From DATGUN01 sp035301285 (GTDB lineage Bacteria; Bacillota; Bacilli; Bacillales; Amphibacillaceae): a DNA stretch of 64,000 nt. Numbering within the stretch: position 1 is the stretch's first letter; each line of letters begins with the position of its first letter. The notes beneath the pieces were generated by a model. It did not search any database. It had not been told where the DNA came from and worked only from the letters and a program-made list of their open reading frames with translations. The position numbers and the translations under genes are program-made. Location: contig DATGUN010000038.1 of the NCBI GenBank assembly GCA_035301285.1, forward strand, positions 1 to 64,000. Reading direction: 5' to 3'. This document shows positions 50,833-59,074 of this stretch, piece after piece.

Positions 50833-51906
50833 ATGAATAAAAAACGTATTCTATTTACCGGGGGAGGAACTGCAGGCCATGTTATTGTCAATCTTGCTCT
50901 CATTCCGGTATATTACAGGAATGGGTGGGAAATTGATTATATAGGCTCAAAAGATGGCATTGAACGAAAACTGATCGAAGAATTGGGATATGTCACGTAT
51001 TATCCGATATCAACGGGAAAACTGAGACGGTATATGTCTTTGGAAAATGTGAAAGATCCGTTTAAGGTTATAAAAGGCACATTCCAGGCCTGGAGAATCA
51101 TCGGAAAAAGGAAACCGCGCATCATTTTTTCAAAAGGTGGATTTGTCTCTGTTCCAGTTGTCATGGCAGCTAAACTCCGGCGTGTTCCCGCCATTATCCA
51201 TGAATCTGATTTTACACCGGGGCTTGCCAACAAGCTATCGATTCCATTCGCGAAGAAAGTGCTGGCCACTTTTCCAGAAACGGTTAAATATTTGCCGGAG
51301 AAAAAAAGCGAATATGTTGGCGCAGTGATACGTGATGAGTTATTCCAAGGCAATAGGCAAACTGGATTGGCTTATTGTGGATTGAAATCAGATAAACCAG
51401 TGTTGCTGGTAATGGGCGGAAGTGTTGGTTCTAAAAAGATAAATGAAGCGGTGCGAAATAATTTACCCGAACTTCTGGGACTTTTCCAAGTCATCCATAT
51501 TTGCGGTGCAGGAAATATGGATGAAGGATATGCTCAGGATGGATATTGTCAGTTTGAATATATCCAGGATGAACTGAAGGACATTTTTGCATGTACCGAC
51601 CTTGTTGTTTCCCGAGCGGGAGCCAATGCTATTTTTGAATTTTTGGCGCTGAACATCCCGATGCTATTAATCCCCTTATCCAGAGCGGCAAGCAGAGGAG
51701 ATCAGATCATAAATGCCAAGTCTTTCACTGAAAAGCATTATGCAAGGACATTGGAAGAAGAGGAATTGACGGATGAAAGATTCATCGATGAAGTAAAAGC
51801 ATTACAGAAGAATGCCCCCGTTATGCGAGATAAGATGAAAGCATATAAGAGTGAACAATCGCGCGATAAAGTGATTGAAATATTGGAATCCTATTCAAAA
51901 AAGTAG
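50833..51906 (+). CDS. murG: MurG-family N-acetylglucosaminyltransferase
   Basis: A 357-residue GT28 glycosyltransferase. MurG adds GlcNAc from UDP-GlcNAc to lipid I to make lipid II at the cytoplasmic face of the membrane. The N-terminal glycine-rich loop FTGGGTAGHVIVNLALIPVY, GSKDGIERKLIEELG, SKGGFVSVPVVMAAKLRR and PAIIHESDFTPGLANK are in the acceptor-binding domain. VMGGSVGSKKINEAVR, VVSRAGANAIFEFLALNIPMLLIPL and GDQIINAKSF form the donor site. ATG 50833 follows GAAAGGAAG. It stands alone, outside the division/cell-wall gene cluster, which suggests a second MurG of the B. cereus MurG1 kind or the organism's only copy. Confidence 0.88.
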   Translation: MNKKRILFTGGGTAGHVIVNLALIPVYYRNGWEIDYIGSKDGIERKLIEELGYVTYYPISTGKLRRYMSLENVKDPFKVIKGTFQAWRIIGKRKPRIIFSKGGFVSVPVVMAAKLRRVPAIIHESDFTPGLANKLSIPFAKKVLATFPETVKYLPEKKSEYVGAVIRDELFQGNRQTGLAYCGLKSDKPVLLVMGGSVGSKKINEAVRNNLPELLGLFQVIHICGAGNMDEGYAQDGYCQFEYIQDELKDIFACTDLVVSRAGANAIFEFLALNIPMLLIPLSRAASRGDQIINAKSFTEKHYARTLEEEELTDERFIDEVKALQKNAPVMRDKMKAYKSEQSRDKVIEILESYSKK

Positions 51907-52073
51907 ATGAAATAGATATCTATTGATATAGGATAGGATTTGGATGGTTTTATTGTGGTTAAGGAGTTCCAGTACAATCGGAATCGCTCAATCATTAATG
52001 GATAGCAAACTGGAATGAACTATGTATTGTTGAAGAAATATGTCTTGTTTTATTCATACTTATCATGGCATTT

Positions 52074-52089
52074 TGTGATATTTATCACA
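52074..52089. promoter_or_regulatory. FNR box upstream of narK
   Basis: TGTGATATTTATCACA is a perfect palindrome matching the Bacillus Fnr consensus TGTGA-N6-TCACA. Its centre is 52081.5. TATTAT at 52111-52116 would be the -10, with a start near 52123, placing the box at -41.5, the position used by activating Fnr. Confidence 0.75.
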
Positions 52090-52180
52090 TTGTTTTATGG
52101 AAATTTCCTATATTATAGTACTATATTATAAAAGAATGCACTTTATATTTAAATGAGTACAACATAGGAGGATGGCTTCC

Positions 52181-53683
52181 TTGAACAAACAAAATTTGCA
52201 ATTACCTCTTCAAACAATGAGTTTGGTTGCCGGATTTATGGTATGGGTTCTCATATCTTCATTAATGCCGATCATCAATGAAGATATTCAATTAACAGCC
52301 GGACAGATGTCTTTGGTAACAGCGATTCCCGTAATACTTGGATCGATACTTAGAATCCCAATCGGGTTTTATACCAATCGCTATGGATCACGTACCATCT
52401 TTATCATCAGTTTTTTCATTTTATTAGTTCCCGTGTTTCATTTGAGTGTTGCCAGCTCATTTCTGGATCTAATTATTAGCGGTTTATTGATGGGGGTAGG
52501 GGGAGCGACTTTCTCCATAGGGGTCACATCGCTTCCAAAGTATTACCCAAAGGAAAAGCACGGTTTTATTAACGGTGTGTATGCTGTAGGGAACGCTGGT
52601 ACGGCAATCAGTACATTTTTTGCACCTATTGTTGCCGGTAAAATCGGTTGGGAAAGTACTGTAAGAATTTATTTGATTATATTGTTATTGTTCATTGTGC
52701 TTAATATTTTCATGGGGGATCGTAAAGAGAAAAAAGTTCGTGTATCGATGTTCGAACAAATAAAAAGCGTGTATAAGAATCAGACGTTGTGGTTTTTGAG
52801 CCTGTTTTATTTTGTGACGTTCGGTGCATTTGTTGCATTCACTGTTTACCTTCCGAATTTTTTAGTATCAAATTTCGGGCTCGATCCAGTTGATGCAGGG
52901 TTGCGTACAGCAGGATTTATTGTGTTTGCCACTCTTTTGAGACCGATTGGAGGGTTGCTGGCGGATAAGTTCAACCCCTATATTATTTTAATGATCATCT
53001 TTTTTGGGACAGGCATCTCTGGGGTTGTATTGTCGTTCTCGCCTACAATAGGGATTTATACGATTGGGACCCTGTCGGTTGCTTTATTTGTCGGTATCGG
53101 AAATGGAACCATATTCAAACTTGTGCCGCTTCACTTTTCTAAACAAGCCGGTATCGTAAATGGTATTGTTTCCGCTATGGGCGGACTTGGCGGTTTCTTC
53201 CCGCCGATTATACTGACAACCGTCTTCAACATGACGGGTCATTATGCCATTGGATTCATGGCATTGTCTGAATTTGCCCTTGTCAGTTTTGTGATTGTCG
53301 TGTACATGTATTATCAAGATCGTTTAAATATTGAGAGAGATATTATCCAAAATACGGCAGAGGGCATTGTAGTAACAAATAAACGTGGGGTCATCCGCAA
53401 TGTCAATCCGGCCTTTACAAGTTTAACCGGGTATTCCGAGGAAGACGTTCAAGGTAAAACACCACGTATTTTAAATTCCGGGAAACATGGTGATACTTTT
53501 TTTTCAGAAATGTGGACGAAAATCGCCAAAGAAGGCTCCTGGGAAGGGGAAGTCTGGAATAAACGGAAGGATGGGGATGTCCATCTGCAATGGCTGACAA
53601 TCAATCAGCTAAGTAATAGTAAAGGGGAACCCGAATACTATGTCGGTATGATGAGAGATCTACCACCCGATACTAAGAAATGA
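52181..53683 (+). CDS. narK: NarK nitrate/nitrite transporter fused to a C-terminal PAS domain
   Basis: A 500-residue fusion. Residues about 1-375 are a 12-helix MFS nitrate/nitrite porter very like B. subtilis NarK (SLVAGFMVWVLISSL, RIPIGFYTNRYG, GGATFSIGVTSLPKYYPKEKHG, and GIGNGTIFKLVPLHFSKQAGIVNGIVSAMGGLGGFFPP). From about 385 to 495 comes a PAS domain: ERDIIQNTAEGIVVTNKRG, NPAFTSLTGYSEEDVQG, then GEVWNKRKDGDVHLQWLTINQL and YVGMMRDL. The B. subtilis protein ends where the PAS begins. TTG 52181 is the likely start, aligning with the NarK N terminus; ATG 52172 abuts AGGAGG. An FNR box upstream indicates anaerobic induction. It could be a transporter with its own sensor, or a transceptor. Confidence 0.88.
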   Translation: MNKQNLQLPLQTMSLVAGFMVWVLISSLMPIINEDIQLTAGQMSLVTAIPVILGSILRIPIGFYTNRYGSRTIFIISFFILLVPVFHLSVASSFLDLIISGLLMGVGGATFSIGVTSLPKYYPKEKHGFINGVYAVGNAGTAISTFFAPIVAGKIGWESTVRIYLIILLLFIVLNIFMGDRKEKKVRVSMFEQIKSVYKNQTLWFLSLFYFVTFGAFVAFTVYLPNFLVSNFGLDPVDAGLRTAGFIVFATLLRPIGGLLADKFNPYIILMIIFFGTGISGVVLSFSPTIGIYTIGTLSVALFVGIGNGTIFKLVPLHFSKQAGIVNGIVSAMGGLGGFFPPIILTTVFNMTGHYAIGFMALSEFALVSFVIVVYMYYQDRLNIERDIIQNTAEGIVVTNKRGVIRNVNPAFTSLTGYSEEDVQGKTPRILNSGKHGDTFFSEMWTKIAKEGSWEGEVWNKRKDGDVHLQWLTINQLSNSKGEPEYYVGMMRDLPPDTKK

Positions 53684-53700
53684 AAGATAATTTATGATGA

Positions 53701-53750
53701 AAAGCCAGATTGTTTGTATGATTTTACGGTACAACCTTCTGGCTTTTTTA
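53701..53750. terminator. Terminator of narK
   Basis: AAAGCCAGA/TCTGGCTTT plus inner TTGT/ACAA pairing, followed by a T run, with A tracts at the left end. Confidence 0.85.
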
Positions 53751-53856
53751 TTTGGTGGGCATTTAATTGACGAAGAACTTGTTTCTTGAACGATTTATTT
53801 GGTAAAGTTGAAAGGGTTGTTATCATTTTTTGTTTTTATCGGAAAGAAGGTAAAAA

Positions 53857-54906
53857 ATGTTTCGGTTAATGAAGGAAAATCTGGAAAGCTTTTTCCCGGG
53901 GTACTTTGCATTGGTTATGGCTACAGGGGCATTATCTATTGGAAGCTTTTTGCTCGGCAAAGAAATATTAGCCCATATCTTATTATATGTGAATGTGCTT
54001 GCTATTGTTATTTTATGGATTATTTCACTATTACGTCTAGGTTTCTTTCCTGCCAGATTTCTGGATGATTTAACAAGTCATAAGCGTGGACCAGGTTTTT
54101 TTACATTCGTGGCTGGGACAAGTGTCTTTGGAAGTCAACTCGTTGTTGTCGGCAATTTGCATTCATTGGCATTTTATTTATGGATCCTGTCTATTATTTT
54201 ATGGGTCATTATCATGTATACCTTTTTCTTCGCCGTTACAGTACGGAAGGATAAACCATCATTGTCTGAGGGGATTAACGGTGCATGGCTGATTGCAGCT
54301 GTTGCTACCCAATCTGTATCAATTCTGGGTACACTTTTGATTCCATATATCGAACATGGTCACCAAGCTGTCCTGTTTTTTACATTATGTATGTATTTCC
54401 TTGGTTGTATGCTTTATTTAAATATCATTACCCTGATTTTTTACAGATTCACTTTTTTAGGTTTGAAGTATTCCGCCCTTTCACCGCCCTATTGGGTCAA
54501 CATGGGGGCGGTCGCGATTACAACCCTGGCAGGATCGACTTTAATTCTTCATGCTGATTATTGGTCGTTATTAACGGAGATCACTCCCTTTTTGAAAGGA
54601 TTTACTTTGTTCTTTTGGATTACCGGTACGTGGTGGATTCCATTATTATTTATGTTGATGATATGGAAACATTTTGTACATCGTTATCCGCTATCATATG
54701 AACCTGAATTATGGGGGATGGTCTTTCCGCTTGCGATGTATACGACGAGTACATTTCAGCTCAGTCAAGCACTTGATTTTGGAGCATTGATGTTTATTCC
54801 GCGTACAATGGTTTATATTGCGATTGCGGCATGGGGGCTTGTACTGTTCGGGATGTTTCATCACATTTATCTGAAAGTCGTTATCAGGAGAAGGCAAACC
54901 TTGTAG
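53857..54906 (+). CDS. TDT-family (TehA/SLAC1-like) anion permease
   Basis: A 349-residue protein with about ten membrane helices. It belongs to the tellurite-resistance/dicarboxylate transporter (TDT) family, which includes TehA, the sulfite exporter Ssu1 and plant SLAC1. The N terminus (ESFFPGYFALVMATGALSIGSFLLG), the segment FLDDLTSHKRGPGFFTFVAGTSVFGSQLV, and WMVFPLAMYTTSTFQLS-like motifs follow the family. The transported anion is unknown; nitrite, sulfite or malate are possible by family. It is 170 bases after narK beyond a terminator. AAGAAGGT precedes the ATG. Confidence 0.87.
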   Translation: MFRLMKENLESFFPGYFALVMATGALSIGSFLLGKEILAHILLYVNVLAIVILWIISLLRLGFFPARFLDDLTSHKRGPGFFTFVAGTSVFGSQLVVVGNLHSLAFYLWILSIILWVIIMYTFFFAVTVRKDKPSLSEGINGAWLIAAVATQSVSILGTLLIPYIEHGHQAVLFFTLCMYFLGCMLYLNIITLIFYRFTFLGLKYSALSPPYWVNMGAVAITTLAGSTLILHADYWSLLTEITPFLKGFTLFFWITGTWWIPLLFMLMIWKHFVHRYPLSYEPELWGMVFPLAMYTTSTFQLSQALDFGALMFIPRTMVYIAIAAWGLVLFGMFHHIYLKVVIRRRQTL

Positions 54907-54974
54907 TGTTTGGGTCCGTTCAACTTTATACATAAGAGTTAATAATTAAAAATACGAGAATTGTAAAAAAATTA

Positions 54975-55003
54975 TTGACATTATGTATGGCTGTCGTTAT
55001 AAT
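54975..55003 (+). promoter_or_regulatory. Perfect sigma-A promoter of the bmrCD-like operon
   Basis: TTGACA (54975-54980), a 17-base spacer and TATAAT (54998-55003) match consensus exactly. Transcription should begin near 55010, 27 bases before a leader ORF. A promoter this strong needs downstream control. Confidence 0.9.
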
Positions 55004-55036
55004 AAATCATATCAAAATGGAAAGGAGGTCATGACA

Positions 55037-55132
55037 ATGAATAAATTATCAATTGGTTTGCATCCATCTACAATATTATATTTGTGTGACCTCCGTACGG
55101 ATTTTCGTTGTAAAACTTGTGTAGAGTTATAA
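55037..55132 (+). CDS. Leader peptide (31 aa) of the multidrug ABC transporter operon
   Basis: A 31-codon reading frame behind AAAGGAGG (55021-55028). It starts MNKLSIGLHPSTILYL, continues with CDLRTDFRC and ends KTCVEL, with three Cys in the second half. It ends two bases before the terminator's left arm. It is the counterpart in position of BmrB (YheJ), the leader peptide of bmrCD; sequence similarity could not be judged. Its main function is likely to be regulatory: translation speed under ribosome-targeting antibiotics decides between the terminator and the antiterminator. An upstream ATG at 55031 is too close to the site. Confidence 0.7.
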   Translation: MNKLSIGLHPSTILYLCDLRTDFRCKTCVEL

Positions 55133-55134
55133 GG

Positions 55135-55160
55135 GTCACATATGAATCTGTGACTTTTTT
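55135..55160 (+). terminator. Attenuator terminator 1
   Basis: GTCACA/TGTGAC (extendable by two G-T pairs) with loop TATGAATC and six T. Confidence 0.8.
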
Positions 55161-55185
55161 GCTGAATCGGATTTTTTAATTAGGG

Positions 55186-55212
55186 GCATACGTCATGGGC
55201 GTATGCTTTTTT
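55186..55212 (+). terminator. Second leader terminator
   Basis: GCATACG/CGTATGC with loop TCATGGG, followed by TTTTTT, 26 bases after terminator 1 and 71 bases before the first ABC gene. Confidence 0.8.
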
Positions 55213-55282
55213 ACGTGATTTTTTAAGTGGTGAATTCGTTGTATGGTAATCGGAAAATAGATTTAGATAAGCAGGTGAAAGT

Positions 55283-57025
55283 ATGTTTAGTATATTTGGA
55301 AAATTGGATTGGTTTTTCAAACATTATTGGAAACGGTATGTGTTCGCGATCATCGCTTTGATGATTGCCAGTGGGATTGGGCTTATTCCGCCTAAAATTA
55401 TAGGTTATATCATCGACCAGATTCAATTTGAGTCCTTGACGGTCAATCTTTTATTATACGTCATTATCGGGTATTTAATATTAACATTTTTGCATTACTT
55501 CATTTCAATTATGTGGGATTATACATTGTTCGGTGGGGCTGTCATTTTAGAACGTTGGTTGCGGAGTAAATTGATGAAACACTTTCTGCAAATGACGCCA
55601 ACATTCTTTGGTCGTTTCCGCACGGGTGACTTAATGGCCCGCTCGACAAACGATTTAAAGGCGATTTCATTAACAGCAGGATTTGGTGTATTGACATTGG
55701 TTGATTCAAGTACATTTATGTTGATGATCATTGCCGTAATGGGGTTTACAATCAGCTGGAAACTGACATTTGCAGCCTTGTTGCCTTTACCCATCATGGC
55801 AGTCATCATGAATAAATATGGTGCGGCAATCCATAACCGGTTTACCAAAGCACAAGCTGCATTCAGTGACTTGAATAACGACGTATTGGAATCCATAAGG
55901 GGTGTACGTGTTCTTCGTGCGTTTGTACAAGAGAAACAGGATAAAAAAAGATTTCAAGATATGACAAAAAATGTTTATGATAAAAATATTGCCGTTGCCA
56001 AAGTTGATGCATTATTTGAGCCGACTATGACCATTCTCGTTGGTCTATCTTATACCATCGGGCTAGGATATGGTGCATTATTGGTGTTTGATAATGTCAT
56101 TTCCCTAGGTGATTTGGCTAGTTTCAACGTTTATTTGGGCATGCTTATTTGGCCGATGTTTGCCGTTGGTGAATTGATCAATATTTTGCAACGTGGCAAT
56201 GCGTCCCTGGATAGAGTCAATGAAACATTGGCTTACGAATCGGATGTTCCAGAACCGGAAGAACCGGTCCATATTCATTGTCCTGAATCAATTAACTTTT
56301 TGAACGTCACATTTTCGTATCCTGAAACAGAGACCAATCAATTAAAAAATATCACATTGCATGTTCAACGTGGTCAAACGATTGGAGTGGTCGGTAAAAC
56401 AGGAGCAGGAAAAACATCGTTATTCAGATTATTGCTAAGACAATATACTGGGTTTGAAGGAGACATTCGAATAAATGATGTATCGATTGAATCCATCCGT
56501 TTGGATCAAATCCGGAGCTGGATTGGCTATGTGCCACAAGATCAAGTGATGTTCTCGAAAACCATCCGGGAAAACATTCAATTTGGAAAAGACGATGCCA
56601 CTGACGAAGAAATATACAGGGTGATGGAACATGCGCATTTTTTAAATGACATGAAACAACTTCCATACGGATTGGATACAAAAGTCGGTGAAAGTGGTGT
56701 GACATTATCTGGTGGTCAGAAACAGCGAGTAGCACTTGCCAGAGCATTCATTAAAAATCCGGAAATTCTCATTCTGGATGATTCTCTTTCAGCTGTCGAC
56801 GGGAATACAGAGGCGCACATCATGGAGCATTTACGGAGGGAAAGACAAGATAAAACAACGCTTATCGCAGCACATCGCTTATCAGCTGTCACCCATGCCG
56901 ATTATATTATTGTACTTGATGGTGGGCGAATGATTGAAGCAGGCACACACGATACATTGCTTCAGGATGACGGTTGGTATAAGCAGCAATATATTGAACA
57001 ACAACTGGAAAACAAGGGGGTGTAG
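55283..57025 (+). CDS. bmrC: Heterodimeric multidrug ABC transporter subunit (YheI/BmrC-like)
   Basis: A 580-residue half-transporter with six membrane helices (about 20-310) and a C-terminal ATPase. Walker A GKTGAGKTSLF, Q-loop GYVPQDQVMF and signature LSGGQKQRVAL are canonical. Walker B reads LILDDSLSAVD, so the catalytic Glu is Asp, as in B. subtilis BmrC. It therefore contributes the non-hydrolytic site in a heterodimer with the next gene product. BmrCD exports many drugs, including Hoechst dye and antibiotics. AGCAGGTG precedes the ATG. The stop codon overlaps the next gene region. Expression is under the leader attenuator. Confidence 0.92.
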   Translation: MFSIFGKLDWFFKHYWKRYVFAIIALMIASGIGLIPPKIIGYIIDQIQFESLTVNLLLYVIIGYLILTFLHYFISIMWDYTLFGGAVILERWLRSKLMKHFLQMTPTFFGRFRTGDLMARSTNDLKAISLTAGFGVLTLVDSSTFMLMIIAVMGFTISWKLTFAALLPLPIMAVIMNKYGAAIHNRFTKAQAAFSDLNNDVLESIRGVRVLRAFVQEKQDKKRFQDMTKNVYDKNIAVAKVDALFEPTMTILVGLSYTIGLGYGALLVFDNVISLGDLASFNVYLGMLIWPMFAVGELINILQRGNASLDRVNETLAYESDVPEPEEPVHIHCPESINFLNVTFSYPETETNQLKNITLHVQRGQTIGVVGKTGAGKTSLFRLLLRQYTGFEGDIRINDVSIESIRLDQIRSWIGYVPQDQVMFSKTIRENIQFGKDDATDEEIYRVMEHAHFLNDMKQLPYGLDTKVGESGVTLSGGQKQRVALARAFIKNPEILILDDSLSAVDGNTEAHIMEHLRRERQDKTTLIAAHRLSAVTHADYIIVLDGGRMIEAGTHDTLLQDDGWYKQQYIEQQLENKGV

Positions 57026-57030
57026 TGGGT

Positions 57031-59061
57031 ATGAAATCATCTGCTGAAAAACGCCTGTTGAAATACGCTTGGTCATTTAAAAAAGGTATCATGATTGGAA
57101 TCTTTTGTTTAATGTTAGCGGTTGTATTAGAACTTGCAGGCCCATTAATTGCTAAAACGATCATTGATGAGCATATACTTGGTGTTGAAGGAACATGGCA
57201 ACAAGTGACGTCAAGCAGTGAAGAGAAGGGTTCGGTATCATTTCAAGGAAACGAGTATCTGCGGAAGGATCGTTTGAAGGATGCCGAAAGAACTGGTGAC
57301 GATATAACCATCATGGCGATCGGAAAAACGTATTATTTCATTGATGGGAAGGTACCATTATCCGGAAAACGCAGTGTCGATGACGGTATCATTACGATTG
57401 AAACGGCGAATGATAGCGTATCTGTTCAGGCGAAAAAATTATCGGTATCGGATGTATATCCGTTTTTTCAACCGGAGAAGAAGCCGATTGTGTTGTTGTT
57501 GATGTTGTATGTCGGACTGCTCCTTGTAGCAGGTTTATTCCAATTTTATCAAACGTTCATTCTCCAAAAGACATCGAACCAAATTGTCAGGCAAATGCGT
57601 AATGATGTCTTTGCACATACACAAAAGATACCGATCGATTATTATGTGGATCAGCCTGCTGGTACAATTGTGTCCCGTATAACGAACGATACAGAAGCAA
57701 TCAGGGATTTGTATGAGCGTGTTTTATCCATAGTCGTGACAAGTGTTATTTATATGGGAGGCATTGTTGTTGCGCTTTTCATCTTGGATACCAAACTTGG
57801 GCTGATGTGTTTAATTGCGATTCCGATTATTTTTGGATGGATGAAGCTCTATAAATATTTTGGTTCAAAGTATAATCAGGTCATCCGTAAGACCATCAGT
57901 TCCATTAATAGTCATATCAGTGAAGCTGTACAAGGCATGCCGATCATTCAGGCTTTCAGACGCGAGAAACAAATTGAAAAGGAATTCGAGATCCTGAATG
58001 AACGTCATTTTACATTTCAACGTAAAATGGTAAAGCTCAGTGCGTTGACATCCTATAATTTGGTTGAAGCATTTCGGAACCTGGCCTTCGTCGGTTTTAT
58101 CTGGTATTTTGGATCGTTTTCCCTCGAGCCTGCAAGTGTCATATCAATTGGTATGCTATATGCGATTGTCGATTATTTGACACGGCTATTTGAACCTCTC
58201 ACAGATATAGTCAATCAGCTGCCATTGGTGGAACAAGCACGGGCAGCCGGTACGAGAGTATTTGAATTGATGGATCAGGAAGGTGAAGAAGTCGATCAGC
58301 AACAAATAGACAGATATCGTGGTCATATCATTTTTGAAGATGTATCATTTGCTTATGATGATGCCGGATATGTCCTGAAGGATATATCTTTTGAAGTGAA
58401 AGCAGGGGAGACGGCGGCATTTGTCGGTCACACCGGATCAGGGAAAAGTTCAATCATGAATGTGTTATTCCGCTTCTATGATCCTCAAAAAGGGCGTATC
58501 ACGATAGACGGTCACTCTACGACAGATTGGTCTCGCCAGCAAGTGCGTAGTCATATGGGGATTGTCCTGCAAGATCCCTTTTTATTTACCGGAACCATTC
58601 TATCAAATGTAACGATGAATGATCCATCCATTTCAAATGAACAGGCTATTGATGCATTGAAAGCTGTCGGGGCAGATCGTTTCATTGAAAAGTTACCTGG
58701 CGGATACAATGAAAAGGTTACAGAGGCAGGTGGTACATTTTCTCTCGGGGAACGCCAGCTGATTTCGTTTGCCCGCGCATTGGCTTTCGATCCTGCTATT
58801 TTGATCCTTGATGAAGCGACTGCCAATATTGATACAGAAACTGAAAATATTATCCAAAAAGCCTTGGACGTTCTGAAAACAGGCAGAACGACATTAGTGA
58901 TCGCACATCGTTTGTCAACCATACAAGAGGCCGATGTCATCTATGTTTTGGAACAAGGTATCATAAAAGAAAAAGGAAATCATGATACACTGATAGAAGA
59001 ACATGGTTTATATTACCAGATGTATGAGATGCAAAAAGGGAACCAGAGGAAAGCGGTCTGA
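57031..59061 (+). CDS. bmrD: Heterodimeric multidrug ABC transporter subunit (YheH/BmrD-like)
   Basis: A 676-residue half-transporter. An extra region of about 100 residues (about 50-150) between TM1 and TM2 is the extracytoplasmic domain known in YheH (BmrD). Walker A is GHTGSGKSSIM; Walker B has the catalytic Glu, LILDEATANID. The signature reads FSLGERQL instead of LSGGQ, so together with the Asp in the partner this gives one degenerate and one active site, as known for BmrCD. The start is ATG 57031 following AAGGGGG; a GTG at 57025 overlaps the previous stop. The pair is translationally coupled. Confidence 0.92.
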   Translation: MKSSAEKRLLKYAWSFKKGIMIGIFCLMLAVVLELAGPLIAKTIIDEHILGVEGTWQQVTSSSEEKGSVSFQGNEYLRKDRLKDAERTGDDITIMAIGKTYYFIDGKVPLSGKRSVDDGIITIETANDSVSVQAKKLSVSDVYPFFQPEKKPIVLLLMLYVGLLLVAGLFQFYQTFILQKTSNQIVRQMRNDVFAHTQKIPIDYYVDQPAGTIVSRITNDTEAIRDLYERVLSIVVTSVIYMGGIVVALFILDTKLGLMCLIAIPIIFGWMKLYKYFGSKYNQVIRKTISSINSHISEAVQGMPIIQAFRREKQIEKEFEILNERHFTFQRKMVKLSALTSYNLVEAFRNLAFVGFIWYFGSFSLEPASVISIGMLYAIVDYLTRLFEPLTDIVNQLPLVEQARAAGTRVFELMDQEGEEVDQQQIDRYRGHIIFEDVSFAYDDAGYVLKDISFEVKAGETAAFVGHTGSGKSSIMNVLFRFYDPQKGRITIDGHSTTDWSRQQVRSHMGIVLQDPFLFTGTILSNVTMNDPSISNEQAIDALKAVGADRFIEKLPGGYNEKVTEAGGTFSLGERQLISFARALAFDPAILILDEATANIDTETENIIQKALDVLKTGRTTLVIAHRLSTIQEADVIYVLEQGIIKEKGNHDTLIEEHGLYYQMYEMQKGNQRKAV

Positions 59062-59074
59062 TGCGAGGTGACAT

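Larger units (their letters stand above)
55024..55160 (+). promoter_or_regulatory. Leader attenuator with three exclusive pairings
   Basis: Segment 1 GGAGGTCA (55024-55031, the ribosome binding site) pairs perfectly with segment 2 TGACCTCC (55087-55094). Segment 2 (TGTGACC, 55085-55091) also pairs perfectly with segment 3 GGTCACA (55134-55140). Segment 3 pairs with segment 4 TGTGAC (55149-55154) as a terminator with six T. A ribosome held early in the leader covers segment 1, lets 2:3 form and prevents the terminator. The design matches ribosome-mediated attenuation as known for bmrB-bmrCD in B. subtilis. Confidence 0.72.

Noticed and set aside
51964..52019. AGTTCCAGT ... ACTGGAATGAACT long-range inverted repeat after murG
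   Set aside because: A 34-base or longer loop and no T run, so it was not called a terminator.
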